Shown here: positions 9,115 to 18,152 of the stretch, piece by piece
How positions within the stretch are numbered: position 1 is the stretch's first letter
Layout: each line of letters begins with the position of its first letter
Source: Aliiglaciecola lipolytica
Lineage (GTDB): Bacteria; Pseudomonadota; Gammaproteobacteria; Enterobacterales; Alteromonadaceae
Reading direction: 5' to 3'
DNA: 64,000 nucleotides
NCBI RefSeq assembly: GCF_018860635.1
Contig: NZ_JAHKPT010000035.1
Coordinates: 515,395 to 579,394, forward strand
Program-made: the position numbers and the translations under genes
The notes under the pieces: generated by a model
Database searches by the model: none
Told to the model about the DNA's origin: nothing
Seen by the model: the letters and a program-made list of their open reading frames with translations, nothing else

Positions 9115-9350
9115 AACAAAGGTGCTCTCGTTAGGTTAAAGTTTTTCTTGATTCACTCTAAATGGCGTAGTTGTTTTATTTTGTATAAATGTAAAGCAGA
9201 ACTTTTTCAATTATATGTAATAAATCCAGCAAGTTATACACTATTGAACAAGTATGTCCGAATTACAGGCATTTGCTTTAATATTGACTGTTTAGTTTAC
9301 TTTATAAATCTGTAGAGTTTATCTAGCTAAAATGCAATCAGGGAAAAGTA

Positions 9351-10136
9351 ATGATAGAAATAAAGAGCTTAGCTAAAAAGTTTGAGGTTGAGAATCCCAA
9401 AAAACTTAGCGAGCAAGAAAAGAAAGATCCTCGCCTTAAAGGCCGGTACTTCCATTCTGTATTGGATGTGACGTTTACAGTAAATAAGGGGGAGGTACTT
9501 GGTTTACTCGGCCCTAATGGGGCAGGTAAAACTACAACTTTAAGAATGCTATCTACGGCCCTGCAACCAAATCAGGGAAGTGTCTTTATAAACGACGTTA
9601 ATGTATTAGAAGATCCCTTAGTTGCTCGTCAGAAAATTGGATTCCTATCAGGTTCCACAGGGTTATATGGTCGTTTGACTGGTCGTGAAAATATTGAGTA
9701 TTTTGGACAGTTGCACGGTATGCATAAACAAGAAATCGAAAGTCGCATAACAGAATTATCAGACTTGTTAGAAATGGGAACTTTTTTGGATCGACGAAGT
9801 GAAAACTTTTCTACTGGAATGAAGCAAAAAACATCAATTGCCAGAGCTGTAGTCCATAATCCTGAAGTCGTTATATTGGATGAGCCAACTACAGGTCTAG
9901 ACATAATGGCGACTCAAACTGTGCTGGATTTTATTCGTAGTTTGAAAAACAAAGATATCCCCGTCATTTTTTCGACTCACCATCTCAGTGAAGTGGAGGA
10001 GTTATGTGACAGAGTAACTGTTATTGATAAAGGGATTAGTCAGTTTGATGGCAGTCTTGATGAATTTAGGAGACAGGCAATAGATGGTAATTTACATGAT
10101 GCTTTCTTAGCCACCATTCAAAAGGGAGAGTCATAA
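9351..10136 (+). CDS. ABC exporter ATP-binding protein, NatA-like
   Basis: Cytoplasmic ATPase of an ABC-2 exporter. Walker [10 protein letters not shown] is at about residues 53-61, a signature-like FSTGMKQK at about 152-159, Walker [13 protein letters not shown] at about 172-183, and the H-loop STHH follows. The N-terminal extension containing [20 protein letters not shown] is typical of the sodium-export (NatA) branch. The ribosome site GGGAAAAG precedes ATG 9351. The stop overlaps the start of the permease gene by one base (TAATG), so the two are translationally coupled. Confidence 0.88.
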   Translation: MIEIKSLAKKFEVENPKKLSEQEKKDPRLKGRYFHSVLDVTFTVNKGEVLGLLGPNGAGKTTTLRMLSTALQPNQGSVFINDVNVLEDPLVARQKIGFLSGSTGLYGRLTGRENIEYFGQLHGMHKQEIESRITELSDLLEMGTFLDRRSENFSTGMKQKTSIARAVVHNPEVVILDEPTTGLDIMATQTVLDFIRSLKNKDIPVIFSTHHLSEVEELCDRVTVIDKGISQFDGSLDEFRRQAIDGNLHDAFLATIQKGES

Positions 10137-11329
10137 TGTGGTTGGTGTTTTTAAAAGAATTAAAAGAACTAGTCAGAGATAAAAAAACGCTATTTTTTAT
10201 GATTGCGGTTCCCATACTTGTAATGCCTGCTTTCGCTGGTATAGCTATTTATTTTGCGCAAAATGCCGCGACTGAAGCACAAAATAAAGTGTTGAATTAT
10301 GCGTTGATAGGAGGACAGTACGCTCCTGATATTGATGCTAAATTAATGCAAATTGATGGTTTAAAAAGAGTTGAAATCAATCAGCAGACGGATTACAAAA
10401 AATTGATCCAAGAGAATACAGTCGATTTTGTCTTAGAAATTCCAGCAAATTACTCTGATGACGTTTTGCAATCTGGACAGGCACTGCTAAAACTTCATCT
10501 AAATGATTCTGGCTTGAATCGCGTTTTTTATCGTGTAAATGAAATAGTTGATGAACAACTTCAAAAATTAAGGGCGTCCGCTTTTGCTAAATTGAATTTA
10601 TCAGAAGAACAACAAATTGCTGTATTAAATCCGATTATTCTAGAGAAAGTTAATACTGCTGACAGCCGCGAAAATTGGGGAGAGAAAATAGGTGGTTTAA
10701 TACCTTACTTTATTTTTATATTGTGTCTTCAAGGGGCAATGTTTCCGGCTGCAGATTTAGGGGCGGGAGAAAAGGAAAGAGGAACCTTAGAGACCTTGTT
10801 AATTTCGCCTATTGAGCGCTACAAACTAGTATTAGGTAAATTTCTAACTATCGCCTTTGCAGGTTTAACTTCAGCACTCATTACTGTCACCAGCATGGCA
10901 TTATGGGGGCTGATACTTAGTCAGGGTTTAGCGATTGAGTTTGTGGTGACATTTATGTCTTCCATTGGCGCTGTAGACTTTATTCTGATGTTCCTGATGT
11001 TAATTCCCGTGGTAGCTATTTTCGCATCTATTTTATTAAGCCTGTCCATCTACGCTAAAAGTTACAAGGAGGCGCAAAGTTATATGGGGACGTTGATGAT
11101 GTTGTTGTTTATCCCTATCTTTTTAGCCATGGCGCCCGGGGTTGAATTGAAAGGGATTTGGGCTTGGGTACCTTTAACTAACGTTGCATTGGCTATAAAA
11201 GAATTGATTAAAGGTACAATGGATTATTTTCAGTTGATTGCAATTTTCGGGTCTACGGCTTTGATTGCCGCAGGTTTGTTGGCATTTTGCGTAAACTGGT
11301 TTAATAAAGAAAAAGTTCTGTTCCGTTAA
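10136..11329 (+). CDS. ABC-2 type exporter permease, NatB-like
   Basis: Membrane partner of the preceding ATPase. One membrane segment lies near the N-terminus (residues about 20-42), followed by a roughly 140-residue extracytoplasmic domain and then five C-terminal membrane segments. The motif AADLGAGEKERGTLETLLISPI, typical of NatB/ABC-2 permeases, lies between the domain and the membrane core. The length of 397 is normal. The pair probably exports Na+ or a small molecule; the Na+ role of Bacillus NatAB is known for the family only. No recognisable terminator follows: the RAYT gene converges after 56 bases. Confidence 0.86.
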   Translation: MWLVFLKELKELVRDKKTLFFMIAVPILVMPAFAGIAIYFAQNAATEAQNKVLNYALIGGQYAPDIDAKLMQIDGLKRVEINQQTDYKKLIQENTVDFVLEIPANYSDDVLQSGQALLKLHLNDSGLNRVFYRVNEIVDEQLQKLRASAFAKLNLSEEQQIAVLNPIILEKVNTADSRENWGEKIGGLIPYFIFILCLQGAMFPAADLGAGEKERGTLETLLISPIERYKLVLGKFLTIAFAGLTSALITVTSMALWGLILSQGLAIEFVVTFMSSIGAVDFILMFLMLIPVVAIFASILLSLSIYAKSYKEAQSYMGTLMMLLFIPIFLAMAPGVELKGIWAWVPLTNVALAIKELIKGTMDYFQLIAIFGSTALIAAGLLAFCVNWFNKEKVLFR

Positions 11330-11385
11330 TTGTAAATTGGTCGCATTAGAATTTGTGTTGCAGATATTATTCTTTAGGCTCTTAC

Positions 11386-12351
11386 TCAATAATAATTATC
11401 TGTGACACTTAGTATTCTTTTCCTGTTCGTATGTTCTTTGAATCGTTTTAAGGCGTGATAACTACCTGCTGCAAGACCATAAATCGCTTCGAATTGGTGA
11501 CTGAGAGTAAACCAAGTTGATTCAATAAAATTCAGTTTGGTTAGAATACTCTGTTGAGAAGTAGTAACTAAATTGTCATGCGATGGATTGGATATTTTAG
11601 CTGTTTCCCTCACTAAGCTTATATAATCGATCAAATTTAAAGGTAAGCACGACTCTTTGTTGTTTTCAGAAACAAAAGGCATTAATTCGCGAGGTTGAAT
11701 ACCTTTTTGAAATGCCGCAATGCGTCGTTTAATGCTAGTGTGACTCGAAGTTTCAGGTGTAGCCTCTATCTTAGCTCTAATAGGGTTTAAATCGACATAT
11801 ACCATGCAAGCGGTTAGCGCTTTTTCGTCTAGCAACGCTTGGGATTTAAATCTACCTTCCCAGAAATGCCCAGTGCACTTATCTTCTAGATTTGCCCGTC
11901 GAGCAATCGGTTCATTCAACTCGCGCATAAACCAACTAATATCAAATAAGCGCTGACGATATATTGATATTGTATTATTGAGGGCTTGTCTTTGGGTTTC
12001 GTTCAATTCCGGTGATTTAGTTTGGATAAACTGCAGAGCTAATTCGGTTGGCTTGTGTATTTTTTGCCAATTTTTGATGACGTCTGTGTCTGATAAACCA
12101 AGTGCTTTAGTTTTATTTACATGCAATACCACGTGAATATGGTTGCTCATGACTGCATAGGCACATACATCAATGCAAAAAACAGATGTGAGTAATAATA
12201 ATCGGTCCTCAACCCATTGGCGTCGATGTTCATAGTTTTGGCCGCTATGAGTGTCTATGCCACATAGGTAGGCACGGCGAACGCACCTAGATACACAGTG
12301 GTAATACGGCGTATCAACCAGGCTAATTTGATGCTTCCTTGCAACAGGCAT
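11386..12351 (-). CDS. REP-associated tyrosine transposase (RAYT, Y1 family)
   Basis: A 321-residue Y1 (IS200-like, HUH) nuclease of the REP-associated type. The HUH motif HIH is at residues 71-73 and the catalytic tyrosine is in YVDLNPIRA (Tyr185). The N-terminal PYYHCVSRCVRRAYLCG and the GHFWEGRFKSQAL block are characteristic of the Alteromonadales group. The protein is full length. Such proteins cut single-stranded DNA at REP hairpins and are usually single-copy, domesticated genes rather than insertion sequences. No terminal inverted repeats flank it. REP-like hairpins lie 90-145 bases upstream of its start, the expected arrangement. Confidence 0.9.
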   Translation of the reverse strand: MPVARKHQISLVDTPYYHCVSRCVRRAYLCGIDTHSGQNYEHRRQWVEDRLLLLTSVFCIDVCAYAVMSNHIHVVLHVNKTKALGLSDTDVIKNWQKIHKPTELALQFIQTKSPELNETQRQALNNTISIYRQRLFDISWFMRELNEPIARRANLEDKCTGHFWEGRFKSQALLDEKALTACMVYVDLNPIRAKIEATPETSSHTSIKRRIAAFQKGIQPRELMPFVSENNKESCLPLNLIDYISLVRETAKISNPSHDNLVTTSQQSILTKLNFIESTWFTLSHQFEAIYGLAAGSYHALKRFKEHTNRKRILSVTDNYY

Positions 12352-12439
12352 TTTTTAATCCATTTTTAATGCAATTCACAATAGCTTAGTAGTAATTTTG
12401 GTAATGAGAAGTCTAGTTTAAATTGAATTCAGGTCTAGT

Positions 12440-12496
12440 TTGGTTGCCTGTCCACAAATTGTAGTTTTGGTGCCTGTCCACGATTTGGTACCAAAA
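12440..12496. repeat. REP-like hairpin pair upstream of the RAYT gene
   Basis: Two direct copies of GCCTGTCCAC occur at 12445-12454 and 12472-12481. The second sits in a hairpin: TTTTGGTGCC (12465-12474) pairs with GGTACCAAAA (12487-12496), ten pairs with one G-T wobble and a 12-base loop holding TGTCCAC. A further 9-base direct repeat GTCTAGTTT lies at 12411 and 12433. This matches how REP sequences are arranged next to RAYT genes. Confidence 0.7.
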
Positions 12497-12518
12497 TTTT
12501 GTAGTAGGAATTTTAGAA

Positions 12519-14246
12519 TTAGAGGCTGTAAGAATACTTCAACAGCAGCAAAACGATACTCGAATACAGTAAAGAAACTGGCCAACCAAAGTTGATAAAA
12601 TGTTTAAATTTATAATTGGCGGCATTAAACGCTAATAAATTGGTTTGATATCCATAAGGTGATAAAAAACTAGCGCTGGCAGCGAATGCTACCGCTAATG
12701 CGAAGGGCATAAGTGGAACTTCTAGCAGTTGAACTACACCGTATGCGAAAGGAAACATCAGGGCTGCGGCTGCATTGTTGGTGACCAATTCTGTCAACAG
12801 TAGGGTTAACCCGTAGACAACCAGCAAAGCTATAAATGGACTGCTGTCACTTAAAAAGGGTTTTAAGGAACCGGTTATTAGATCAATTACGCCTGAAGAA
12901 GATAGGGCAGACGCTAAACTCAATGCGCCAACAATCACAATTACTAAGTTAATTGGAATGTTTCGTTTTAGCTCTGAATTATTAATAACACCGGCGACGA
13001 TTAACGCGGCCATGAAAAATAATAAGCCTGAAGATAAACTGAGTACCGAAGTTGCAGCTAATAAAATGGTTAATAAAAAGCCACCAATGGTCAAAATTTC
13101 TTGAGGTTTATTTAGACGGGTTGAAATTTTCTGTTCAGAAATGATAAAGAAGTTTTTACTCAGGTTGTGCCTGTTAACAAAATCTTGTCCCGTTGCAAGT
13201 AAGAGGAAATCTCCGGCTTGCAATTTAATGTCTCCCAATTTACCAGATAACTGCTCACCATCTCTTCGAATAGCAACAACTGCAGCATCAAATAGGGCTC
13301 TAAACCCAACAGCTTTAAGGGTTTTGCCTATAATTTGAGCTCGATTTGAGATGATAACTTCGGTTAAGTTATCTCTTAAAAGGCCATCTGTTTCGGCAAA
13401 TAACACTAACCCCTTTATATGTGAAAGGCTGTCTACGTTCTTTATGTTTCCAGAAAAAATTAATTTATCTTTTTCTAAAATCATCAGGTCGGGAGCTACT
13501 GGACTAATTAATTGCCCGTCACGAATGATTTCAACTAAAAACAATTCAGGTAAATTTCGTAAATGATTTTGTTCTACGGTTTTTCCGATCAATTCCGAAT
13601 CAGCTATCACTTCAGCTTCTATAAAGTAATATTGAAAATTCCCTTTGCGGGTCTCAATATTTGGCAAAATTGGTGTTAATAAAAACATTAATAAGCCACA
13701 ACTTAAGCCGGCAATCAAACCGTAAAAGGTAAAGTCCCAGAACTGGAAACCAGGGTGTCCTTGTTCAATCAGGAAGCTATCTACAATCAAGTTGGTAGAT
13801 GTTCCTATAAGCGTGACTGTCCCGCCTAATATTGCGGAGTAGGACAGCGGAATAAGTAACTTTGATGCAGGGTGATGTTGATTTTGGCTGATTGGAGCAA
13901 TCATACTGGCAACCACTGCGGTGTTATTTAGTAGTGCTGAGGATGCAAAAGTGAGTCCAAACAATCGCCAGTAACTCGCTTTAAAACTGGCTGTAATCAG
14001 TTTTCTGCCTAAACTTTTAATCATGGATGTCTTATCAACGGCGGTGCTAACTAACAGCAAAATAATAAGGGTCAGTAAGCCTTCGTTGGTAAGATTATGG
14101 GCAACTTCTGAAAATGTTATTTGGCCAAATAGCATTAATGCTAATGTGGAACCTGCAAACACAGAAGAAGGGCGCTTATCAGTAAAGATAAGCGCCGCAA
14201 TAGTTGCGAAAAAAATCGCGATAACAGCAAATTGATTAAAATCCAC
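12519..14246 (-). CDS. SLC13/DASS family permease with two RCK_C (TrkA-C) domains, probable sulfate transporter
   Basis: A 575-residue inner-membrane transporter of the divalent anion:Na+ symporter superfamily. It has N-terminal and C-terminal membrane halves with the paired SNT-type motifs GTSTNLIVDSFL and TNNAAAALMFPFAYG. Between them (about residues 200-370) lie two TrkA-C-type regulatory domains. It is the last gene of the cys operon, 18 bases after cysN, which suggests that it imports sulfate for the upstream enzymes. This replaces the CysTWA ABC transporter used by enterobacteria. The substrate is inferred from context, since related proteins carry other anions. Confidence 0.86.
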   Translation of the reverse strand: MDFNQFAVIAIFFATIAALIFTDKRPSSVFAGSTLALMLFGQITFSEVAHNLTNEGLLTLIILLLVSTAVDKTSMIKSLGRKLITASFKASYWRLFGLTFASSALLNNTAVVASMIAPISQNQHHPASKLLIPLSYSAILGGTVTLIGTSTNLIVDSFLIEQGHPGFQFWDFTFYGLIAGLSCGLLMFLLTPILPNIETRKGNFQYYFIEAEVIADSELIGKTVEQNHLRNLPELFLVEIIRDGQLISPVAPDLMILEKDKLIFSGNIKNVDSLSHIKGLVLFAETDGLLRDNLTEVIISNRAQIIGKTLKAVGFRALFDAAVVAIRRDGEQLSGKLGDIKLQAGDFLLLATGQDFVNRHNLSKNFFIISEQKISTRLNKPQEILTIGGFLLTILLAATSVLSLSSGLLFFMAALIVAGVINNSELKRNIPINLVIVIVGALSLASALSSSGVIDLITGSLKPFLSDSSPFIALLVVYGLTLLLTELVTNNAAAALMFPFAYGVVQLLEVPLMPFALAVAFAASASFLSPYGYQTNLLAFNAANYKFKHFINFGWPVSLLYSSIVLLLLKYSYSL

Positions 14247-14264
14247 AGCTGGGAGTTCGAGTAA

Positions 14265-15674
14265 TTATAACTTGGTTATGTCAGTGGCATTCCAATGTGG
14301 GAAGTGTTTTCTAACCAAAGTATTGAACTCAATTTCAAATTCTGAGAATTGATTCACAGCCGTTGTCGCCTGTGTCTGCTCGATTATCATTCCTGCGCCC
14401 ACAGTTCCATTTGTTACCCTATCTATAATGATAAACGCACCTGTAGCACGATTTTCAGTATAGGGGTCACAAGCAACCATCTGAGTAAGCTTGATATTAG
14501 CAACCGCAATCTCATTTAAGTTCAGATGTACTGCTTCTTTCTTTTCCATGGTATTGACGTCAATTAAATAATTGATATTGGTGACCGAACCCGGTACGAA
14601 TTTCGTCGCAAATTTAAAACCATACTGCTTGTTTGGAATCAATGCTTCTTCATCCATCCAAACCAAATGGGTCTTAAACGTATTTCCATGTAGTGGTAAA
14701 TTATCCGACTTAACAATCATATCGCCACGAGATATATCAATTTCGTCTTCTAAGGTTAAGGTCGTAGTCAATGGAGCATGAGCAAGCTGTTGTTCACCTT
14801 CAAAGTTAACGATTGATTTTACCGTTGACTGTTTTCCAGATGGCAAGGTCGTAACCTTATCGCCTACTGCAATTTGACCAGATACAACTGTACCAGCAAA
14901 TCCGCGGAAGTTAAGATGTGGGCGATTGACATATTGCACAGGGAAGCGGAAATCATCCAGATTGAGGTCTTTACCGATTTCTATATTTTCCAACGCTGTC
15001 ATCAAGGTACTTCCAGTATACCAAGGCGTGTGTTCGCTTTTATTCACCACGTTATCGCCATCAAGTGCAGACAAAGGAATAAAAGTGATATCAGGAATGT
15101 CTAGTTGTTTAGAAAACTCCAAATAATCTTGCTTAATCTCTTCAAAAACAGTCTGACTATAATCCATCAAATCCATTTTGTTGATAGCAACAATGACGTG
15201 TTTGATACCTAACAACGAGACTAAAAATGAGTGACGACGAGTTTGCGTTTTCACGCCAGCACGGGCGTCGACTAAAATAATCGCCATTTGGCAGGTTGAA
15301 GCACCTGTTACCATGTTACGCGTATATTGTTCGTGTCCTGGAGTATCTGCAATGATAAATTTACGTTTATCAGTCGAAAAATAACGGTAAGCTACATCAA
15401 TGGTGATACCTTGCTCACGCTCTGATTGTAATCCATCAACCAACAAAGCAAGGTCAACTTTTTCGCCTGTTGTGCCTACTTTTTTACTGTCTTTGGTAAT
15501 CGCTGCTAACTGATCTTCATAGATCATTTTTGAGTCGTGTAACAAACGTCCGATAAGCGTACTTTTGCCGTCATCTACACTTCCGCAAGTAAGAAATCGA
15601 AGAAGATCTTTTTTCTCATGTTGATCTAAGTAAGACAATATATCTTTTTGTAGTAATGTGTTTTCGCTATTCAT
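14265..15674 (-). CDS. cysN: Sulfate adenylyltransferase subunit 1 (GTPase)
   Basis: Regulatory GTPase of ATP sulfurylase: GTP hydrolysis drives APS formation by CysD. The G1 motif GSVDDGKST is at residues 31-39, DTPGH at 110-114 and NKMD at 165-168, with EF-Tu-like beta-barrel domains II and III after about 240. The length of 469 is close to E. coli (475), and there is no fused APS kinase domain. It starts three bases after the cysQ stop, so its ribosome site lies inside cysQ. Unusually, it is separated from its partner cysD by cysC and cysQ. Confidence 0.97.
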   Translation of the reverse strand: MNSENTLLQKDILSYLDQHEKKDLLRFLTCGSVDDGKSTLIGRLLHDSKMIYEDQLAAITKDSKKVGTTGEKVDLALLVDGLQSEREQGITIDVAYRYFSTDKRKFIIADTPGHEQYTRNMVTGASTCQMAIILVDARAGVKTQTRRHSFLVSLLGIKHVIVAINKMDLMDYSQTVFEEIKQDYLEFSKQLDIPDITFIPLSALDGDNVVNKSEHTPWYTGSTLMTALENIEIGKDLNLDDFRFPVQYVNRPHLNFRGFAGTVVSGQIAVGDKVTTLPSGKQSTVKSIVNFEGEQQLAHAPLTTTLTLEDEIDISRGDMIVKSDNLPLHGNTFKTHLVWMDEEALIPNKQYGFKFATKFVPGSVTNINYLIDVNTMEKKEAVHLNLNEIAVANIKLTQMVACDPYTENRATGAFIIIDRVTNGTVGAGMIIEQTQATTAVNQFSEFEIEFNTLVRKHFPHWNATDITKL

Positions 15675-15677
15675 ATT

Positions 15678-16463
15678 TTAGCAACTCACCAAAAAATAAG
15701 GGTTTAATACAGAATCTTTTTGATTGTAACGTAACGCTGGGGCATCAGGATCCAATGGGTTGTCTGAATTGATAACGGTAACTTTACCGCCAGCAGCTTC
15801 AACTACAGCTTGTGCTGCACCTGTATCCCATTCAGATGTTGGACCTAATCGAGGATATAGGTGAGCCTTGCCTTCAGCAACCAAACACAGTTTAAGTGAA
15901 CTTCCCATTGCTACTAATTCTGTCTGGCCAGGCAGAGAATCCAGTAATGATTTAATTTCAGGGCTTTGGTGTGAACGGCTACCTACGACTTGCCAGGTTT
16001 CGCCATCTTGATGTGGTTTAACGCTAATATCGTTAATTTCTCCACCATCTATCTTATATGCGCCTAGTTCACTAACACCAACATAAGTGGCATTTAGTAC
16101 TGGGGCATAAACTACGCCTAAAACAGGCTTTCCGTTACTAATTAAAGCGATGTTAACGGTAAACTCACCGTTTTTCTTTACGAATTCTTTAGTGCCATCT
16201 AGTGGGTCAACCAGCCAGTAATCATCCCAGGTTTGTCTAGTTTTCCAGTCAATACTGGCAGACTCTTCTGATAAAATAGGCAGTTCCGAAATCGCTTTGA
16301 GTCCATCCACAATGATGTGATGTGCGGCTAAATCTGCTTCGGTCAAAGGACTTTCATCAGACTTTTCGTAAATAGCGAAATCTTTTTTATATATTTCAAG
16401 TATGGCTGTCCCTGCTTTATGGGTTATTTCAGCGACTTGCGTTGCGAGAGCATGGTCAAACAT
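15678..16463 (-). CDS. cysQ: 3'(2'),5'-bisphosphate nucleotidase
   Basis: Mg-dependent, lithium-sensitive phosphatase that converts PAP to AMP and so removes the inhibitory by-product of PAPS reduction. Inositol-monophosphatase-fold motifs are visible: LSEES (about residues 65-69), the metal-binding DPLDGTKEF (86-94) and SEWDTGAAQAVVEAAGG (about 215-232). The second motif has WDTGAA where most homologues have WDTAAP or WDTAAA. The length of 261 is normal. Its start overlaps the cysC stop by one base (TGATG), which indicates translational coupling. Placement in the sulfate activation operon fits the PAP-recycling role. Confidence 0.95.
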   Translation of the reverse strand: MFDHALATQVAEITHKAGTAILEIYKKDFAIYEKSDESPLTEADLAAHHIIVDGLKAISELPILSEESASIDWKTRQTWDDYWLVDPLDGTKEFVKKNGEFTVNIALISNGKPVLGVVYAPVLNATYVGVSELGAYKIDGGEINDISVKPHQDGETWQVVGSRSHQSPEIKSLLDSLPGQTELVAMGSSLKLCLVAEGKAHLYPRLGPTSEWDTGAAQAVVEAAGGKVTVINSDNPLDPDAPALRYNQKDSVLNPYFLVSC

Positions 16464-17059
16464 CAGTCTAAAAATCCTTTTTCCTGTAACATTTTAAACA
16501 ATAACTCAGCAGATTCTTCTGCGCTTTGTCCTGAAAATGTTAAATGAATTTCTGGATTCTCTGGTGTTTCGTAGGTGGAATCAATTCCCGTAAAGTCTTT
16601 AATATCGCCCTGACGAGCTTTTTGATAAAGTCCTTTTGGGTCTCGTTGCTCGCAAACTTCTAAGGGAGTATCGACAAACACTTCGATAAATTCCCCTTCG
16701 GCCAGCAAACTACGACAAAAATCTCTGTCCGCTTTGAATGGCGAAATGAACGCTGTGAGTACGATTAATCCTGAATCTACAAAAAGTTTAGCCACTTCGC
16801 TGATTCGGCGTATGTTTTCAACTCTATCAGAGTCGCTAAAACCTAGGTCGCCACACAAACCGTGACGAACATTGTCACCATCAAGCAAATAAGTATGCTT
16901 GCTGGCTTCAGCTAGTTTCTTTTCTAATAAATTAGCAATAGTAGATTTGCCAGAGCCACTAAGACCTGTTAACCAAATTACTGATGGTTTTTGTGCTTTT
17001 GCTTTGGCTCTGCGTTGCTTGTCGACATCATGTTGATGCCATACGATGTTGTTAGCCAT
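16463..17059 (-). CDS. cysC: Adenylylsulfate kinase
   Basis: APS kinase: phosphorylates adenosine 5'-phosphosulfate to PAPS with ATP. The P-loop GLSGSGKST is at residues 32-40, followed by the [28 protein letters not shown] block that binds APS, and by [25 protein letters not shown]. The length of 198 is normal. The start overlaps the cysD stop by one base (TAATG) and the stop overlaps the cysQ start by one base. It stands alone rather than fused to CysN. Confidence 0.97.
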   Translation of the reverse strand: MANNIVWHQHDVDKQRRAKAKAQKPSVIWLTGLSGSGKSTIANLLEKKLAEASKHTYLLDGDNVRHGLCGDLGFSDSDRVENIRRISEVAKLFVDSGLIVLTAFISPFKADRDFCRSLLAEGEFIEVFVDTPLEVCEQRDPKGLYQKARQGDIKDFTGIDSTYETPENPEIHLTFSGQSAEESAELLFKMLQEKGFLD

Positions 17060-17973
17060 TAGAAATATCCTTCCATCTTTTTCTTCTCCATTGAACCTGA
17101 AGAGTCATGATCTATAACCCTTCCTTGACGCTCTGAAGTTTTAGTTAACAACATTTCTTGGATGACTTCAGGTAAGGTATCCGCTGTAGATTCGACAGCA
17201 CCCGTTAGTGGATAACAGCCTAAGGTTCTAAATCTAACTGAACGCATTTGCGGTACTTCACCCTCTTCTAAAGGCATACGATCGTCGTCAACCATAAACA
17301 AAACCCCATCTCTTTCAACAACAGGTCTGGGTTTGGCTAAGTATAGTGAAGGGATTTCAATATTTTCTAGGTAAATATATTGCCAGATATCTAACTCAGT
17401 CCAGTTAGACATAGGGAATACACGAATACTTTCCCCTTTATTGATTTGCGAATTATAGATATTCCACAATTCTGGACGTTGATTTTTTGGATCCCAACGA
17501 TGGTTATCATCACGGAAAGAGTAGACTCTTTCTTTAGCACGAGACTTCTCTTCATCGCGACGAGCCCCACCGAAAGCGGCATCAAATTTATATTTGTTCA
17601 GAGCTTGTTTTAATCCAGCCGTTTTCATTATATCGGTATGCTTGGCACTACCGTGGGAAAACGGACCTACGCCCATATCGATACCTTCTTGGTTGATATG
17701 AACTAGCAAATCTAAATCATGCTTCTTAGCCATCTTGTCACGGAATTCGATCATTTCGTGGAATTTCCAAGTGGTGTCGACATGTAATAAAGGAAAAGGA
17801 ATTTTACCTGGGGCAAAAGCTTTGCGGGCTAAGTGTAATAAGACCGAAGAGTCTTTTCCTACTGAATAGAGCATTACTGGGTTATCGAATTCTGCAGCAA
17901 CTTCTCTGAAAATATGAATACTTTCAGCCTCAAGCTGTTTCAAATGAGTCACTGACGGAATAGAGTTAGTCAT
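17059..17973 (-). CDS. cysD: Sulfate adenylyltransferase subunit 2
   Basis: Catalytic subunit of ATP sulfurylase, making APS from ATP and sulfate together with CysN. The PP-loop SVGKDSSV is at residues 37-44. [15 protein letters not shown] and the C-terminal [16 protein letters not shown] and [21 protein letters not shown] blocks are diagnostic. The length of 304 equals the usual 302-304. It is the first gene of the five-gene minus-strand operon, so the operon promoter should lie in 17974-18087. No CysB-like site could be defined by eye. Confidence 0.97.
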   Translation of the reverse strand: MTNSIPSVTHLKQLEAESIHIFREVAAEFDNPVMLYSVGKDSSVLLHLARKAFAPGKIPFPLLHVDTTWKFHEMIEFRDKMAKKHDLDLLVHINQEGIDMGVGPFSHGSAKHTDIMKTAGLKQALNKYKFDAAFGGARRDEEKSRAKERVYSFRDDNHRWDPKNQRPELWNIYNSQINKGESIRVFPMSNWTELDIWQYIYLENIEIPSLYLAKPRPVVERDGVLFMVDDDRMPLEEGEVPQMRSVRFRTLGCYPLTGAVESTADTLPEVIQEMLLTKTSERQGRVIDHDSSGSMEKKKMEGYF

Positions 17974-18087
17974 GTTTTATTTCCACGTAAATTCGAGCGT
18001 TAGACAAAATACTTATATGCATAGAACAATAACATACTTTAGAGCAGAATAGGTATGACCATTTACTATATTTAGCAACAAAATCGT

Positions 18088-18132
18088 TTAAAAAAAGCAA
18101 AGGTAAACAACTTGTTAATAGCTTGTTTGCCT
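18088..18132 (-). terminator. Intrinsic terminator of putP
   Basis: On the minus strand, AGGCAAACAA (18132-18123) pairs with TTGTTTACCT (18110-18101) with a single C-A mismatch, followed downstream by TTTGCTTTTTTT. It lies 20 bases after the putP stop and separates it from the cys operon. Confidence 0.75.
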
Positions 18133-18152
18133 CTGTGTTTTTTCGCCGTTTT

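Noticed and set aside
9091-9315. 74-residue reading frame across the Yip1/ABC intergenic region
   Set aside because: It overlaps the Yip1 start on the other strand, has irregular composition and no ribosome site; the region is better read as divergent promoters.
10475-10483. GGACAGGCA in the ABC permease gene as another REP copy
   Set aside because: It encodes the ordinary SGQAL sequence in frame and has no hairpin or neighbouring repeat. The putP copies at 18298 and 18954 are rejected for the same reason.
11386-12351. Active insertion sequence
   Set aside because: The protein is of the REP-associated type, without flanking IS ends or target duplication; a domesticated RAYT explains it better.
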